Shown: positions 30,318-40,586 of the stretch, piece after piece
How the letters are laid out: the number at the start of each line of letters is the position of its first letter
Position numbering within the stretch: position 1 is the first letter of the stretch
NCBI RefSeq assembly: GCF_007858975.2
Contig: NZ_CP042220.2
Coordinates: forward strand, 3,410,001 to 3,474,000
Length of the DNA: 64,000 nt
Source of the DNA: Dickeya poaceiphila
GTDB taxonomy: Bacteria; Pseudomonadota; Gammaproteobacteria; Enterobacterales; Enterobacteriaceae
Reading direction: 5' to 3'
Made by a program: the position numbers and the translations under genes
The notes under the pieces: generated by a model
Told to the model about the DNA's origin: nothing
Database searches by the model: none
What the model saw: the letters and a program-made list of their open reading frames with translations, nothing else

Positions 30318-31361
30318 ATGAAACACAATCCGGTCAACCTGCATCATCTGGATGCAGAGCACCGTCTCCCGGCAACAACGCCAGTGTCGCCAGACGATAA
30401 CATACACCAATGTCAGACACAGGATGTCTACGCCCAATCCCGCACCATTACCGCCTGGCAGCAGATTTATGACCAGGTTTCGCCGGGGCATTTCACAGGG
30501 GAATTACGAGAAATTCTGCTCGATGGCATCCAGCTTTGCCACGAATACACCAGTCTGGCGTTGCGCCAGTCCTGCATGATATGGCCGGATTCCTTCTGGT
30601 TCGGTATTCCCGCCCGCCATGCAGGAACCGGCTTCATCGGTTCTTATCCCATCAGCAACAGTGCGATTGCCGTCAGCCCCGGAGGTAAAGAATTCGAGCT
30701 GAACACGCCGGATGACTACGCCATTCTGGGCGTGGCTATCTCCCGCGACGAACTGCTGCAATACACCGATGTGCTGGAAGAACCGGAGCCATTGACCCGC
30801 CTGCTGGCGCAAAGCTCCACCTTACTGGTGGAGCCGCACAGGCGCGAGATCTTCTGGTCGTTTGTACGCGAAGCGCTGTGGTATGGCTGCAACGAGCCGC
30901 AACGTCTGCAACATAGCAATGCGGTCAAAGTACTGAAACACAATCTGCTGACTACGGTGATTTCGTTTCTGGAAAGCGCCCAACCAGCCGATGTCAACAC
31001 TGCACATACCGGCAGACGCATCGGCTACCGCAGCCTGATTGGCTGCGCCAGAGAATATGTACTCAGCCAGCAGTCGGAACCGGTCACGGTGCTTGACCTG
31101 TGCCGCCGCCTGCATGTCAGCCGCCGCACGCTGCAAAACGCATTCTGCGATGTGATGGGCTGCGGTCCTAACGCCTGGCTGAAGATGATCCGCCTCAACG
31201 CGGTACGTCGTGAGCTGGTCAGCCCCTACTCCCGTCATCACACCGTGCAGGATGCCGCGATGCAATGGGGCTTCTGGCACCTGAGCCAGTTCGCCTGCGA
31301 CTACCAGCGACTGTTTGGTGAAAAGCCCTCGGTGACGCTCAAGGCTCGATTAGCAGGATAA
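30318..31361 (+). CDS. eutR: AraC-family regulator, EutR-like
   Basis: A 347-residue AraC/XylS activator. In E. coli and Salmonella EutR (350 residues) senses ethanolamine plus adenosylcobalamin and turns on the eut operon. Strong matches are ITAWQQIYDQVSPGHFTGE, LALRQSCMIWPDSFWFGIPA, the first helix-turn-helix SEPVTVLDLCRRLHVSRRTLQ and NAWLKMIRLNAVRRELVSP, and MQWGFWHLSQFACDYQRLFGEKPS at the C-terminus (read in parts). ATG 30318 with GGAGGTGAG upstream is preferred; the frame is open to 30243. It likely controls eutE and perhaps the PSD-like gene upstream. Confidence 0.92.
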   Translation: MKHNPVNLHHLDAEHRLPATTPVSPDDNIHQCQTQDVYAQSRTITAWQQIYDQVSPGHFTGELREILLDGIQLCHEYTSLALRQSCMIWPDSFWFGIPARHAGTGFIGSYPISNSAIAVSPGGKEFELNTPDDYAILGVAISRDELLQYTDVLEEPEPLTRLLAQSSTLLVEPHRREIFWSFVREALWYGCNEPQRLQHSNAVKVLKHNLLTTVISFLESAQPADVNTAHTGRRIGYRSLIGCAREYVLSQQSEPVTVLDLCRRLHVSRRTLQNAFCDVMGCGPNAWLKMIRLNAVRRELVSPYSRHHTVQDAAMQWGFWHLSQFACDYQRLFGEKPSVTLKARLAG

Positions 31362-31428
31362 GTGAAAACAACTGTAAGCTGAAATAAGGAAGGTAGGTAT
31401 TGCCGGATTTTCATCCGGCAAGCCTGGA

Positions 31429-32406
31429 TCACGCATTCAGCGCATCAAACGCGCGACGGATATCGTCTTGCGGCAGTCGGATACCGATAAACACCATCAC
31501 GCTCTCACGCGGTTCATCCGCGTGCCATGCCCGGTCCCAGTCGGCGCTGTAAAGCCGTTGCACCCCCTGAAACAGCAGGCGGCGGTCATCGCCGTTAATC
31601 GCCAGAACGCCTTTATAGCGCAATAGATTATCGGCGCAATTCACCAGCAACTGCTCCATCACCGCCGATACCGCCGCCATATCTACCGGACGCGTCAGTT
31701 GCACCACCAGCGAGGTGATGGCGTTATCCTGCTCGATTAATGGCCGGAAACGCGGCTGAGAAATCTGTAGCTGATCATTGAGCATGAAACCATCGACGCC
31801 GAAGATCTGGCGGTGGTCGATCTGACCGTTCACCACCCGATACAGGCTGGCACGGGCGTTGATACGCGCCAGTCTCTCCTCCAGTGCCTGCGTCTCACCT
31901 GCCAGATCAGTCTTGGTCAGCAATATCCGGTCAGCGTAGCCTACCTGCGCCTGTGCTACGGTGTGCCGGTTCAGTTGGTCATCGGCGTGCACCGCATCTA
32001 CCAGCGCAATCACGCCATCCAACAGGAAGCGTTGGCTCAGGCGTTCGTCAGAAAAAAAGGTTTGAATCACCGGCCCCGGATCGGCCATACCGGTACATTC
32101 GATCACCAGCCGGTCAAACGCCAGCTCGCCGCTGTCGATGCCGTCCAGCAGTTCATGCAGCGCATCGGACAGCTCATTCGCGCTGCTACAGCAGATACAC
32201 CCATTGCTGAGCGTGGTGATACGGGTCGCCCGGTCGCCCAGCAGGGCATCATCAATCGCCACCGCACCGAATTCATTTTCAATCACAGCGATCTTTTCAC
32301 CGTGGTCGGCATACAACAGGTGCCGCAGTAGCGTGGTTTTACCCGCGCCGAGAAAGCCGGTAAGAATAGTTGCGGGTAATACCGCTGCCGGTAATGAATG
32401 GGTCAT
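31429..32406 (-). CDS. yjiA: GTP-binding metallochaperone YjiA (COG0523/CobW family)
   Basis: A 325-residue G3E-family P-loop GTPase. Walker A is GFLGAGKTTLL near 17-27, the family metal-binding CICC motif is in LSNGCICCSS, base specificity is NKxD-like LTKTDL, and a C-terminal CobW_C domain follows. E. coli YjiA binds transition metals such as zinc and cobalt and is thought to be a metal carrier; its target is unknown. Same orientation and order btsT-yjiX-yjiA as in E. coli, so co-transcription is likely. Confidence 0.93.
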   Translation of the reverse strand: MTHSLPAAVLPATILTGFLGAGKTTLLRHLLYADHGEKIAVIENEFGAVAIDDALLGDRATRITTLSNGCICCSSANELSDALHELLDGIDSGELAFDRLVIECTGMADPGPVIQTFFSDERLSQRFLLDGVIALVDAVHADDQLNRHTVAQAQVGYADRILLTKTDLAGETQALEERLARINARASLYRVVNGQIDHRQIFGVDGFMLNDQLQISQPRFRPLIEQDNAITSLVVQLTRPVDMAAVSAVMEQLLVNCADNLLRYKGVLAINGDDRRLLFQGVQRLYSADWDRAWHADEPRESVMVFIGIRLPQDDIRRAFDALNA

Positions 32407-32436
32407 AATCGAAAAAACTCCTTCGCCCCTGGCGCG

Positions 32437-32640
32437 TCAACAGCACCGAAAACCGCCTTTGCCGCTGCCGCCATAGCGCGCCTGCTGGCGTTCACGGAAA
32501 AACTCCTCATAGCTCATGACATCCTGGTCCGGGTGGTTAGTCTGCATATGCTGCACGTAGTTGTCATAATCCGGGATGCCCACCAGCATTCTGGCGGCCT
32601 GCCCCAGATATTTTCCCGCTTTACCAAGATTTCCGAACAT
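32437..32640 (-). CDS. yjiX: YbdD/YjiX family small protein
   Basis: A 67-residue protein typical of the YbdD/YjiX family that always follows a CstA-type transporter gene. Conserved text: [34 protein letters not shown] and the cysteine-ending GGFRCC tail. In E. coli the paralogue pairs are btsT-yjiX and cstA-ybdD, and the small protein is thought to be required for pyruvate transport by its partner. It lies 101 bases after btsT and 30 before yjiA. Confidence 0.95.
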   Translation of the reverse strand: MFGNLGKAGKYLGQAARMLVGIPDYDNYVQHMQTNHPDQDVMSYEEFFRERQQARYGGSGKGGFRCC

Positions 32641-32741
32641 ATCGCCCTCTCTTCGTATGAGCGCCTGTAGTATGAGCCGACAAATATAAGCGCCGACAGG
32701 CCCGCACAGGTGCCTGTCGGCGGTATGTTCCTCACCGTCTG

Positions 32742-34889
32742 TTAATGATGGGAAGAAATCTTCACGCCACCTTCCGGCACCGGTACATAAGGCGTTTCCC
32801 GGTCGGAACGCTCCGACTGGTTACGTTCCCGCAACGCTGTACGAATACCATAGAAGATTATGCTATACACCACCACCAGGAACACCACGCTCAGCACCGC
32901 ATTGGTGTAGTTGTTAACAACGATGTGATGCATGTTGGCAATCTGCTGCGCGCTCAGATCCGTCCCTTCGGCAATGCGCTGTTTGTAAACGCGCGCCAGG
33001 TACAGGAACCCTTCCATCTGGGGATTATTGCTAAACAACTTCAGGCCCAGCGCCCAAGTGGTGCAAATCAGCAGCCAGACTGCCGGCAGCACCGTTACCC
33101 AGATATAACGCGTACGTTTCATCTTGATCAGCACCACGGTGCCCAGCACTAGCGCTACGGCGGCCAGCATCTGGTTGGAGATGCCGAACAGCGGCCACAA
33201 GCTCTTGACGCCACCCAGCGGATCGACCACGCCCTGATACAACAGGTAGCCCCACAGGCCGACGCAACCGGCAGTACCAACAATACCGGCGATCAGCGAA
33301 TCGGTCTTTTTCAGGAATGGTACGAAGTTACCCAGCAGGTCCTGCAACATAAAGCGGCCAGAGCGGGTACCGGCGTCCAGCGCGGTCAGAATAAACAGCG
33401 CTTCAAACAAGATTCCGAAGTGATACCAGAAACCCATGTTGGCGCTCGGAATGATCTGGTGGAACACATGGGCGATACCCACCGCCAGCGTTGGCGCGCC
33501 ACCGGCACGGTTGAGCACCGACGGTTCGCCGATGTCTTTCGCCGTTTGCAGGATCTGCTCCGGCGAAATCACAAACCCCCAGGCACTGACAGTGGCGGCG
33601 GCCTGTGCGGTGACATCATGCAATTGCGCCATAATCGCCGGCGCATTCGCGCCGCCTAGCTCGTGCAGGTTAGGCATGGTGATACCCAGCCCAACCGGCG
33701 GGGTGTTCATCGCAAAGTACAAACCCGGCTCAATAATCGACGCCGCAACCAGCGCCATAATGGCAACGAAAGATTCCATCAGCATCGCGCCATAACCGAT
33801 AAAGCGGGCGTCGGTTTCGTTAGCCAGTAGTTTCGGCGTCGTGCCGGATGCAATCAGCGCATGGAAGCCGGACACCGCGCCGCAGGCGATAGTAATAAAC
33901 AGGAATGGGAACAGCGCGCCTTTCCACACCGGACCGGTGCCGTCGATAAACTGCGTGATCGACGGCATTTTCAGCTCAGGATTGATGATCACGATGCCAA
34001 TCGCCAGACCGACGATCACCCCAATTTTCAGGAACGTCGCCAGATAGTCGCGCGGCGCCAGAATCAACCACACCGGCAGCAGCGCAGAAATAAACGCATA
34101 ACCGATCAGCGCAAAAGTGATGGTCGTATCCTTGAAGGTCAGTGCCGGCCCCCAGTACGGGTCGTGAGCGATGACGCCGCCAAACCAGATGGCCAGCAGC
34201 AGCAGCACGATACCAATCACCGAGACTTCCCCCACCCGACCAGGACGCAGGAAGCGCATATAAATGCCCATAAACAGTGCGATAGGCACGGTGGAGCAAA
34301 CGGTAAACACACCCCATGGGCTTTCCGCCAGCGCTTTCACCACGATCAACGCCAGTACCGCCAGAATAATGATCATAATCAGGAAGCAGCCGAACAGCGC
34401 GATAGTGCCGGGCACCGGCCCCATTTCCTCTTTGATCATTTCCCCAAGCGATACGCCATTGCGGCGGGTTGACATGAACAGCACCATGAAGTCCTGCACG
34501 GCACCGGCCAACACCACCCCGGCCAGCAGCCACAGCGTGCCGGGCAGGTAGCCCATCTGAGCCGCCAGCACCGGTCCCACCAGCGGGCCAGCGCCGGCAA
34601 TCGCCGCAAAGTGGTGACCGAACAACACATTGCGGTTGGTCGGCACATAGTTAAGCCCGTCATTGTTAACCACTGCCGGCGTGGCGCGGTTAGCGTCAAG
34701 TTGCATCACCTTACGGGCGATATACAGGCTGTAATAACGGTAAGCCACCAGGTAGACCGCCACCGAGGCGACCACTATCCACATGGCGCTGACGTGCTCA
34801 CCGCGACGCAGCGCGACCACCCCCAGGCAACATGCCCCAATGAACCCCAGCAACGCCCAGGGAAGATGCCTGAGAAGTTTATCTTTCAT
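32742..34889 (-). CDS. btsT: Pyruvate/proton symporter BtsT (CstA family)
   Basis: A 715-residue inner membrane protein with about 16-18 hydrophobic segments, the size of E. coli BtsT (716). BtsT takes up pyruvate with protons under nutrient limitation. The CstA signatures are present: [41 protein letters not shown] and [16 protein letters not shown] (in parts). The next genes in the direction of transcription are yjiX and yjiA; directly upstream are btsR and btsS in the same orientation. Three regularly spaced candidate BtsR sites lie 94-141 bases upstream of the start. Confidence 0.96.
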   Translation of the reverse strand: MKDKLLRHLPWALLGFIGACCLGVVALRRGEHVSAMWIVVASVAVYLVAYRYYSLYIARKVMQLDANRATPAVVNNDGLNYVPTNRNVLFGHHFAAIAGAGPLVGPVLAAQMGYLPGTLWLLAGVVLAGAVQDFMVLFMSTRRNGVSLGEMIKEEMGPVPGTIALFGCFLIMIIILAVLALIVVKALAESPWGVFTVCSTVPIALFMGIYMRFLRPGRVGEVSVIGIVLLLLAIWFGGVIAHDPYWGPALTFKDTTITFALIGYAFISALLPVWLILAPRDYLATFLKIGVIVGLAIGIVIINPELKMPSITQFIDGTGPVWKGALFPFLFITIACGAVSGFHALIASGTTPKLLANETDARFIGYGAMLMESFVAIMALVAASIIEPGLYFAMNTPPVGLGITMPNLHELGGANAPAIMAQLHDVTAQAAATVSAWGFVISPEQILQTAKDIGEPSVLNRAGGAPTLAVGIAHVFHQIIPSANMGFWYHFGILFEALFILTALDAGTRSGRFMLQDLLGNFVPFLKKTDSLIAGIVGTAGCVGLWGYLLYQGVVDPLGGVKSLWPLFGISNQMLAAVALVLGTVVLIKMKRTRYIWVTVLPAVWLLICTTWALGLKLFSNNPQMEGFLYLARVYKQRIAEGTDLSAQQIANMHHIVVNNYTNAVLSVVFLVVVYSIIFYGIRTALRERNQSERSDRETPYVPVPEGGVKISSHH

Positions 34890-34982
34890 AGCGTTTACCC
34901 TTCTTATAATGTCGTTATTAATGATGTAGTCACGTTTCGTGACTGTAAGCGGGCCACAAGTGGGGTCATAGCTGAATTTGGG

Positions 34983-35030
34983 TAAGTGGTCGGATAAGCC
35001 GATGACCGGTCACATATCAGGATAAGCGGT
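34983..35030 (-). promoter_or_regulatory. Candidate BtsR binding sites upstream of btsT
   Basis: On the minus strand ACCGCTTA (35030-35023), ACCGGTCA (35010-35003) and ACCACTTA (34990-34983) recur at exactly 20-base intervals. The reported E. coli BtsR (YehT) motif is a direct repeat of ACC[G/A]CT[C/T]A with a 13-base spacer, so the element matches well in sequence and closely in spacing. It is located 94-141 bases before the btsT start. Confidence 0.7.
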
Positions 35031-35187
35031 GAAGAATTTTTACTTAATTTGAAGCAATTCACCCTGCAGTGAGCAACAGACGAGATGTCATGCCAACGCG
35101 TATTCACGCATCGGCCAAACAAGAAGCTAACAAGGCAACAGCAGCAAACACAGAAGACAGGCAACGCAGACAATTGCCGGGAGCGGT

Positions 35188-35913
35188 TCAGCCTTTGAGG
35201 CCAAGCCATTGCTTGAGGGTTTTCAGATAGCGACGGCTAACCGGTAACGCCAGGCCGCTTTTTAGCAGAATCTCCGCCTGGCCGCTCTCTTCCAGCCGGA
35301 TTTCGCGCAGATAGTCCATATTGACCAGATATTGCCGATGACAGCGCACCAGCGGAGTACGGCTTTCCAGCGTTTTCAGCGTCAATTCGGTAAAGCACTC
35401 CTCCCCTTGCGGCCCCGTCACGTAGACGCCGCTCTGACGTGAGCTGGCAAACTGCACCTCGCTGCTTTTCATCAGGTAGATCCGGCTATGTCCGGTGCAC
35501 GGGATGTAGTCAAGACCAACCTGATGATCAGACAATTTGTCGATACTCTGTGCTGGCCGCTCACGATGCAGATTGCGCAAGGTTTTTGCCAGCCGCTGCG
35601 GATCGATAGGTTTAAGCAGGTAATCAAACGCCTGTTCCTCAAACGCCTTGATGGCATATTCGTCGTAGGCGGTAATGAACACAATGTAGGGCATGTTGTC
35701 CGGATCGATCATGCCAATCATCTCCAGCCCACTGATACGCGGCATCTGAATATCCAGAAACACCACATCAGGATGCAAGCGGTGAATCGCGCTGATCGCC
35801 TCTATCGCGTTCGCGCACTCGCCCACCAGCTCAAGACCATCATCCTGTTCCAGCAGGCAGCGCAGGTTGTCCCGCGCCAGCGGTTCATCATCAACAATCA
35901 GTACGTTCAGCAT
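35188..35913 (-). CDS. btsR: LytTR response regulator BtsR
   Basis: A 241-residue response regulator: receiver domain ([16 protein letters not shown], phosphoacceptor Asp54 in VVFLDIQMP, Thr and Lys in TAYDEYA and YLLKPID) and a C-terminal LytTR DNA-binding domain ([22 protein letters not shown], in parts). In E. coli BtsR is activated by BtsS when pyruvate is sensed and turns on btsT. The start overlaps the btsS stop by seven bases. E. coli has btsSR away from btsT; here they are adjacent. Confidence 0.95.
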   Translation of the reverse strand: MLNVLIVDDEPLARDNLRCLLEQDDGLELVGECANAIEAISAIHRLHPDVVFLDIQMPRISGLEMIGMIDPDNMPYIVFITAYDEYAIKAFEEQAFDYLLKPIDPQRLAKTLRNLHRERPAQSIDKLSDHQVGLDYIPCTGHSRIYLMKSSEVQFASSRQSGVYVTGPQGEECFTELTLKTLESRTPLVRCHRQYLVNMDYLREIRLEESGQAEILLKSGLALPVSRRYLKTLKQWLGLKG

Positions 35914-37598
35914 GGCTGGCTTTCCTCACAAGGCAGCGTCACATGGATATGGGTATAACGCTCAGGCTCACACTCCACGCTCAGGCCATAATCATTGCCA
36001 TAGCGGCTGCGAATGCGCTTATCCACCAGATTCATCCCCAGCCCGGTGCAGTTGGTTCGCGGCTGGTACAAACCAGCATTATCCTCAATGCTCAGCAACA
36101 GCCTGTCACCCTGCCGCCTGGCGCTGATGGTGATCACCCCCGTCCCCAGCAGGTGTGCCGTACCGTGTTTTATCGCGTTTTCCACCAGCGGTTGCAGTGA
36201 GAACGCCGGTAACCGCATCGACATTAACGCCTGCGGCAGGTCAAAACGAATTTGCAGCCGTTCCTGAAAGCGGGCTTTCTCAATCTGCAAATAAGCGTTC
36301 ACATGCTCTATCTCATCGGCCAGCGTAACCACTTCCTCAGAACGTTTAAGATTTTTACGGAAAAACGTCGAGAGCGACTGCACCAGTTTACCGGCCTGTT
36401 CACTATCGCGGCGAATCACCGCCAACAGCGTGTTGAGCGCGTTAAACAGGAAATGTGGATTAACCTGCGCGTGAAGCAGTTTGATTTCCGATTGCGTCAG
36501 CAACTGCTTGCTGCGCTCATACTGGCCGGCCAGAATCTGCGCGGCCAGCAGGCGGGCGATGCCTTCACCAAAGGTACGGTTGATTGAACTGAACAGCCGA
36601 TTTTTGGCCTCATACAGTTTGATGGTGCCGATCACCTGCTGATTCTCGCCGCACAGCGGGATCACCAGCGTGGACCCCAAACGGCAACCGGACTGCAACG
36701 AGCACTGGTAAGGTGTTTCATTGCCGTCGGCGTACACCACCTCGTTGTGCTCAATGGCTCGCCGGGTATGGCCCGATGCGATAGGTGTTCCCGGAAGATG
36801 GTGATCGTCGCCGATACCGATAAAGGCCAGCAGTTTTTCACGATCAGTGATCGCCACCGCGCCGATATCCATCTCCTGATAGATAACCTGCGCCACCTTC
36901 ATGCTGTTTTCTTCGTTAAACCCTTGATGCAGGATACCTTCGGTACAGGCGGCGATTTTTAATGCTCTGGCAGAAAACGCCGAGGTGTACTTTTCGAACA
37001 TGGCGCGCCGGTCCAGCAGGATTCGCATGAACATCGCCGCACCAATGCTGTTGGTAACAATCATCGGAGCGGCAATATCTTTAACCAGCCTCAGCGCATC
37101 ATCAAATGGTCGCGCCAGCAACAGAATAATCGCCATTTGCAGCAATTCGGCGATAAACGTCACCCCAGCTACGGTAAACGGGTTAAATAATCGGTCGATT
37201 CGGCCACGACGCATCAACCAACGGTGCGCCATGCCGCCCAACAGTCCCTCAACGATGGTTGATACCATGCAACTGAACGCGGTCATGCCGCCGAGCGAAT
37301 AACGGTGCAGCCCACCGGTCATCCCCACCAACACGCCAACGCCCGGCCCACCGAGCAGACCGCCCAGCACCGCCCCCATCGCGCGCGTATTGGCGATGGA
37401 GTCCTGTACATGCAGCCCGAAATAGGTCCCCATGATGCAGAACATGGAAAACATGGCATAACACAACAGTTTATGTGGCAGCCGGACCGTGACCTGCATC
37501 AACGGAATGAATAGCGGCGTTTTACTAAGCAGATAGGCGATCACCAGATACACGCACATCTGCTGGAGCAACAGTAAAACCAGTTTGAACTCATACAT
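35907..37598 (-). CDS. btsS: LytS-type sensor kinase BtsS
   Basis: A 563-residue histidine kinase and high-affinity pyruvate sensor. The N-terminus is a 5TM-LYT membrane domain ([41 protein letters not shown] in parts), then a GAF domain (about 210-350), then a HisKA_7TM-type kinase with [11 protein letters not shown] (phospho-acceptor His) and ATP-binding VENAIKHG. Very similar to E. coli YehU/BtsS in length and text. ATG 37598 is the conserved start. It opens the btsSR operon, with the dlt terminator 125 bases upstream. Confidence 0.96.
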   Translation of the reverse strand: MYEFKLVLLLLQQMCVYLVIAYLLSKTPLFIPLMQVTVRLPHKLLCYAMFSMFCIMGTYFGLHVQDSIANTRAMGAVLGGLLGGPGVGVLVGMTGGLHRYSLGGMTAFSCMVSTIVEGLLGGMAHRWLMRRGRIDRLFNPFTVAGVTFIAELLQMAIILLLARPFDDALRLVKDIAAPMIVTNSIGAAMFMRILLDRRAMFEKYTSAFSARALKIAACTEGILHQGFNEENSMKVAQVIYQEMDIGAVAITDREKLLAFIGIGDDHHLPGTPIASGHTRRAIEHNEVVYADGNETPYQCSLQSGCRLGSTLVIPLCGENQQVIGTIKLYEAKNRLFSSINRTFGEGIARLLAAQILAGQYERSKQLLTQSEIKLLHAQVNPHFLFNALNTLLAVIRRDSEQAGKLVQSLSTFFRKNLKRSEEVVTLADEIEHVNAYLQIEKARFQERLQIRFDLPQALMSMRLPAFSLQPLVENAIKHGTAHLLGTGVITISARRQGDRLLLSIEDNAGLYQPRTNCTGLGMNLVDKRIRSRYGNDYGLSVECEPERYTHIHVTLPCEESQPC

Positions 37599-37725
37599 GA
37601 TAGAAACTCGGACGGGGCAAAAACCGGGAACCGGGCGATTCCCTAAGACGCATACCCTACCACAAACTCACGACGTTACCTTGACGAGTTTCACTTATTT
37701 GTATACTGAGGTTCCTAAAATAAAG

Positions 37726-37749
37726 ACCCCGAATGACAACATCCGGGGT
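37726..37749 (-). terminator. Terminator of the dlt operon
   Basis: ACCCCG...CGGGGT stem with inner ATG/CAT pairs; the minus strand continues CTTTATTTT. It is 36 bases past the dltC stop. Confidence 0.75.
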
Positions 37750-37784
37750 GTTGAAAGATACAAATATTCGCCGTTTATCAAGGC

Positions 37785-38009
37785 TTAGCCACGATGCTCT
37801 TCGATGTAGCGAACCAAATCCGCCGGAGTCTTCAGAACGTTGGCGACTTCGGTCGGCGGGATCATGCAGCCGTACACGTCCTGCACTTCCAGCACCAGAT
37901 CGACCGCCAGAATCGAGTCGAGGATATCGGACTCAATCAGTTCATCATTAAACCCCACTTTACGAGATAAGACCTTTTCAAACAGGGCGAGTATTTCTTG
38001 TTCCATCAT
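37785..38009 (-). CDS. dltC: D-alanyl carrier protein DltC
   Basis: A 74-residue acyl carrier protein. The phosphopantetheine attachment Ser32 is in ILDSILAVDL, with the usual helix pattern before and after (VLEVQDVYGCMIPP). It receives D-alanine from DltA and hands it to DltB at the membrane. It is the last gene of dltDXBAC and starts 16 bases after dltA. Start is ATG 38009 or the next codon. Confidence 0.93.
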   Translation of the reverse strand: MMEQEILALFEKVLSRKVGFNDELIESDILDSILAVDLVLEVQDVYGCMIPPTEVANVLKTPADLVRYIEEHRG

Positions 38010-38024
38010 TTTTTCCTGGTGTAA

Positions 38025-39461
38025 TTAATTCGTGCGGGCATGAGTATCCAGCAACTTACGGTCAATTTTACCGTTAGGATTAAGCGGCAACGAGTCTTTA
38101 ATAATAATCTGAGAAGGCACCATATAGGGAGGAATTACCTTCGACAGCGAGGTTTTAATCGCTTCAGGGGCTAAGTGCGTCACACAGAAAGCAGCAATAC
38201 GCAAAACGCCGCCCCCTGATTTCATCAGCGGCAGGACAACGGCTTCCCTGATGTCATGCATAGCCAGCAGGCGATTTTCAATTTCATTGATCTCGATACG
38301 ATAGCCGTTGAGCTTGATCTGGCTGTCGTTACGGCCCTGACAATACAGGATACCGCCTTCTTCATAACCCAGATCGCCGGTTCGGTAGCCCCGGAATTCC
38401 TCGCTCTCCCGGCGTAACAATTTCTCCGCGTTCTCCTGAGCTAACCCAAGATAACCGCGCATCACGTTTTTACCCCAGATAATCAGCTCACCGTCCGCCG
38501 TAATTTCCATTCTGGAATCCGGCATCATCGCCCCCACCGGCAGCAGGTCCTGCTCGCTGTGCAGGATTTCATCCGTAATTTCAATCACAGTAGTAGCGAT
38601 AGTCGCTTCCGTTGGGCCATAGGAATTGAGAATTTTGGCGTGTGGGAAGCGGCGGCGTAACTGTTTTACCAGCGCTTTGTTCAACACTTCGCCAATGAAT
38701 ACGAACACGCTGAGATCAGGTAAATAGTCGCTGTTGAACTGAGGGGAGAGCAACCGTTGATAGGCAAAAGACGGCGTGGAAACCCAAACGGACACTCCGT
38801 TGATTTTCAGTCTATCCAGCCAGTTTTCCGCTGCGATATCCTCTTTCGCATTCAGAACAATGTGCCCACCGGTGGCCAGATTAGCCAGCAGCGGGATCAG
38901 GGAGAGATCGAAGCTGAATACCGCATGGTTCATCAACACCGGCAGTTCAGGCAATGAAAAATCCTGACGTACCCATTTCATGAAGTGCCACAGGCTTTCG
39001 CGGCCAATCTGCACACCTTTGGGTTTTCCGGTGCTGCCGGAGGTGAACATGATATAGGCAAGATCCTGCTCAGCTAGTACCTGCCCCACCTCACCGGTAG
39101 TCATAAACTGCTTTGTGGCCACATCGTAATAGTAAGGAGCCTTCCCCTGCTGGCAAATCTCTTTGAGCCGCTCCTGCGGATAGATGCAATCCACCGGAAT
39201 GTAGGGAATGTTATGCAACAGGCAGCTATAAATCGCTACGGCAAATTCAGCCTGCTGATGCCCGTATAACACTACCGGTGTACCGGCAGGCTGCTGGCAG
39301 TGCTGATAGCGCTGCGCCCAATCGGTCACCGCGGCGGAGAGCTGTTGCCAGGTCATCGCGTCGTCGCTACCGCTAATCGCCAACTGATGTGGATTCGCGG
39401 GCTTGAGTAATGCTGTGTGCAAGAAATCTTGCAGTTCCTTAAGCTCGGAGTGATAGTTCAT
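38025..39461 (-). CDS. dltA: D-alanine-carrier protein ligase DltA
   Basis: A 478-residue adenylate-forming enzyme that activates D-alanine with ATP and loads it onto DltC. Core motifs: A3 IMFTSGSTGKPKGVQIG, A5 NSYGPTEATI, A7 YRTGDLG, A8 GRNDSQIKLNGYRIEINEIE (in parts) and the final A10 NPNGKIDRK with the catalytic lysine. Length is slightly below the Gram-positive proteins (about 504). The start overlaps the dltB stop by four bases. Confidence 0.93.
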   Translation of the reverse strand: MNYHSELKELQDFLHTALLKPANPHQLAISGSDDAMTWQQLSAAVTDWAQRYQHCQQPAGTPVVLYGHQQAEFAVAIYSCLLHNIPYIPVDCIYPQERLKEICQQGKAPYYYDVATKQFMTTGEVGQVLAEQDLAYIMFTSGSTGKPKGVQIGRESLWHFMKWVRQDFSLPELPVLMNHAVFSFDLSLIPLLANLATGGHIVLNAKEDIAAENWLDRLKINGVSVWVSTPSFAYQRLLSPQFNSDYLPDLSVFVFIGEVLNKALVKQLRRRFPHAKILNSYGPTEATIATTVIEITDEILHSEQDLLPVGAMMPDSRMEITADGELIIWGKNVMRGYLGLAQENAEKLLRRESEEFRGYRTGDLGYEEGGILYCQGRNDSQIKLNGYRIEINEIENRLLAMHDIREAVVLPLMKSGGGVLRIAAFCVTHLAPEAIKTSLSKVIPPYMVPSQIIIKDSLPLNPNGKIDRKLLDTHARTN

Positions 39462-40579
39462 AGAGGTGACATTCCGCTAAAGATGTAAAGGGAGACAGCG
39501 GCGCTTGCCAGCGTCAGAATTCGTCCCAAAAACACAATAACTGGATAATGTAACCAGTTGCTGAGCGTCGGACTGCGTTTGGCTGACCACTGCAACATGT
39601 TGTGTGCAACAGAAATGGCGCCAAACAGCGCGCCGCTGATGATATAGTGTCGTTCAAGCCCGTTCCATGCTCCCATGCAAAACAGGGTGCAAAAAATACC
39701 AATGTTTTGTGCCAGCGTTTTGTTTTGTCTGAAAAAATCGATCTTCATCAAATTCATATAAATCGGCATAAACACCACATCCCTTAGCCATTCAGACAAG
39801 CTAATGTGGAAGCGGCGCCAGAAATCCTGCGGATTCTTAGCCAAAATGGGCATATTGAAGTTTGCCGGAATATTCAGGCCAAATAAGCGCCCGGCACCGA
39901 TAGCCATATTGCTGTAGCCGGCAAAGTCAAAATAGAGATAAGCGCTATAGGCCAACGACATAACGATGCCTACGCTTAAAGTAAACGGGCGCTGGCTCCA
40001 GGACTGAATAATCTGGGTATCTATCAGCATGGCGAATAAGAATTTCTGGATAATGCCGACAAAAATTTGCTCCATGGCAGCTAAAAACTGCTCGCGGGAG
40101 AGTGTGAAGACCTGCTTATTAATATCACTCATCCATGACCGCCAGCGGTACATCGGACCAGCCTGAATGACAAGGGGCATAAAGAGATAACAAAGATAAT
40201 TCAGGAAATTCTGACCATCTTTTTTGGTGCGGTAGAGTAATACATCAACGGCGCGGAATGTCATAAACGACAAGCCGATCATACCCCAGTGATTGTTAAG
40301 GTGTAATTTCACCAAAAACAACGGCAACAGAGTCAGGATTACTGACTGCCAGGTTTTTAACCATCCCTTCTCTTTTAGCGTAACAATAATATAAAAGCTC
40401 AGGAAAACTGCCACGGGTACAATATAATCACCCTGGAAAATATATCCCCAACCACACGCCACCAATACAGAAATAGCGGATAAATACGTCAACCGGTAAT
40501 GCAATACCCGGTTAATCAACGCAAACAGCAACGCTGATGAAAACAGAAAGAAAAAAAATGTTCCGGAGCTATACATCAT
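39458..40579 (-). CDS. dltB: Membrane-bound O-acyltransferase DltB
   Basis: A 373-residue polytopic MBOAT protein that moves D-alanyl groups across the inner membrane. The family signatures are NPQDFWRRFHISLSEWLRD and, further on, WNGLERHYIISGALFGA, with the invariant catalytic-site His in RHYII. About ten hydrophobic segments are visible. ATG 40579 is the first of two start codons, 7 bases after the dltX stop, with AAGGAT upstream. Confidence 0.93.
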   Translation of the reverse strand: MMYSSGTFFFFLFSSALLFALINRVLHYRLTYLSAISVLVACGWGYIFQGDYIVPVAVFLSFYIIVTLKEKGWLKTWQSVILTLLPLFLVKLHLNNHWGMIGLSFMTFRAVDVLLYRTKKDGQNFLNYLCYLFMPLVIQAGPMYRWRSWMSDINKQVFTLSREQFLAAMEQIFVGIIQKFLFAMLIDTQIIQSWSQRPFTLSVGIVMSLAYSAYLYFDFAGYSNMAIGAGRLFGLNIPANFNMPILAKNPQDFWRRFHISLSEWLRDVVFMPIYMNLMKIDFFRQNKTLAQNIGIFCTLFCMGAWNGLERHYIISGALFGAISVAHNMLQWSAKRSPTLSNWLHYPVIVFLGRILTLASAAVSLYIFSGMSPL

Positions 40580-40586
40580 TTATCCT

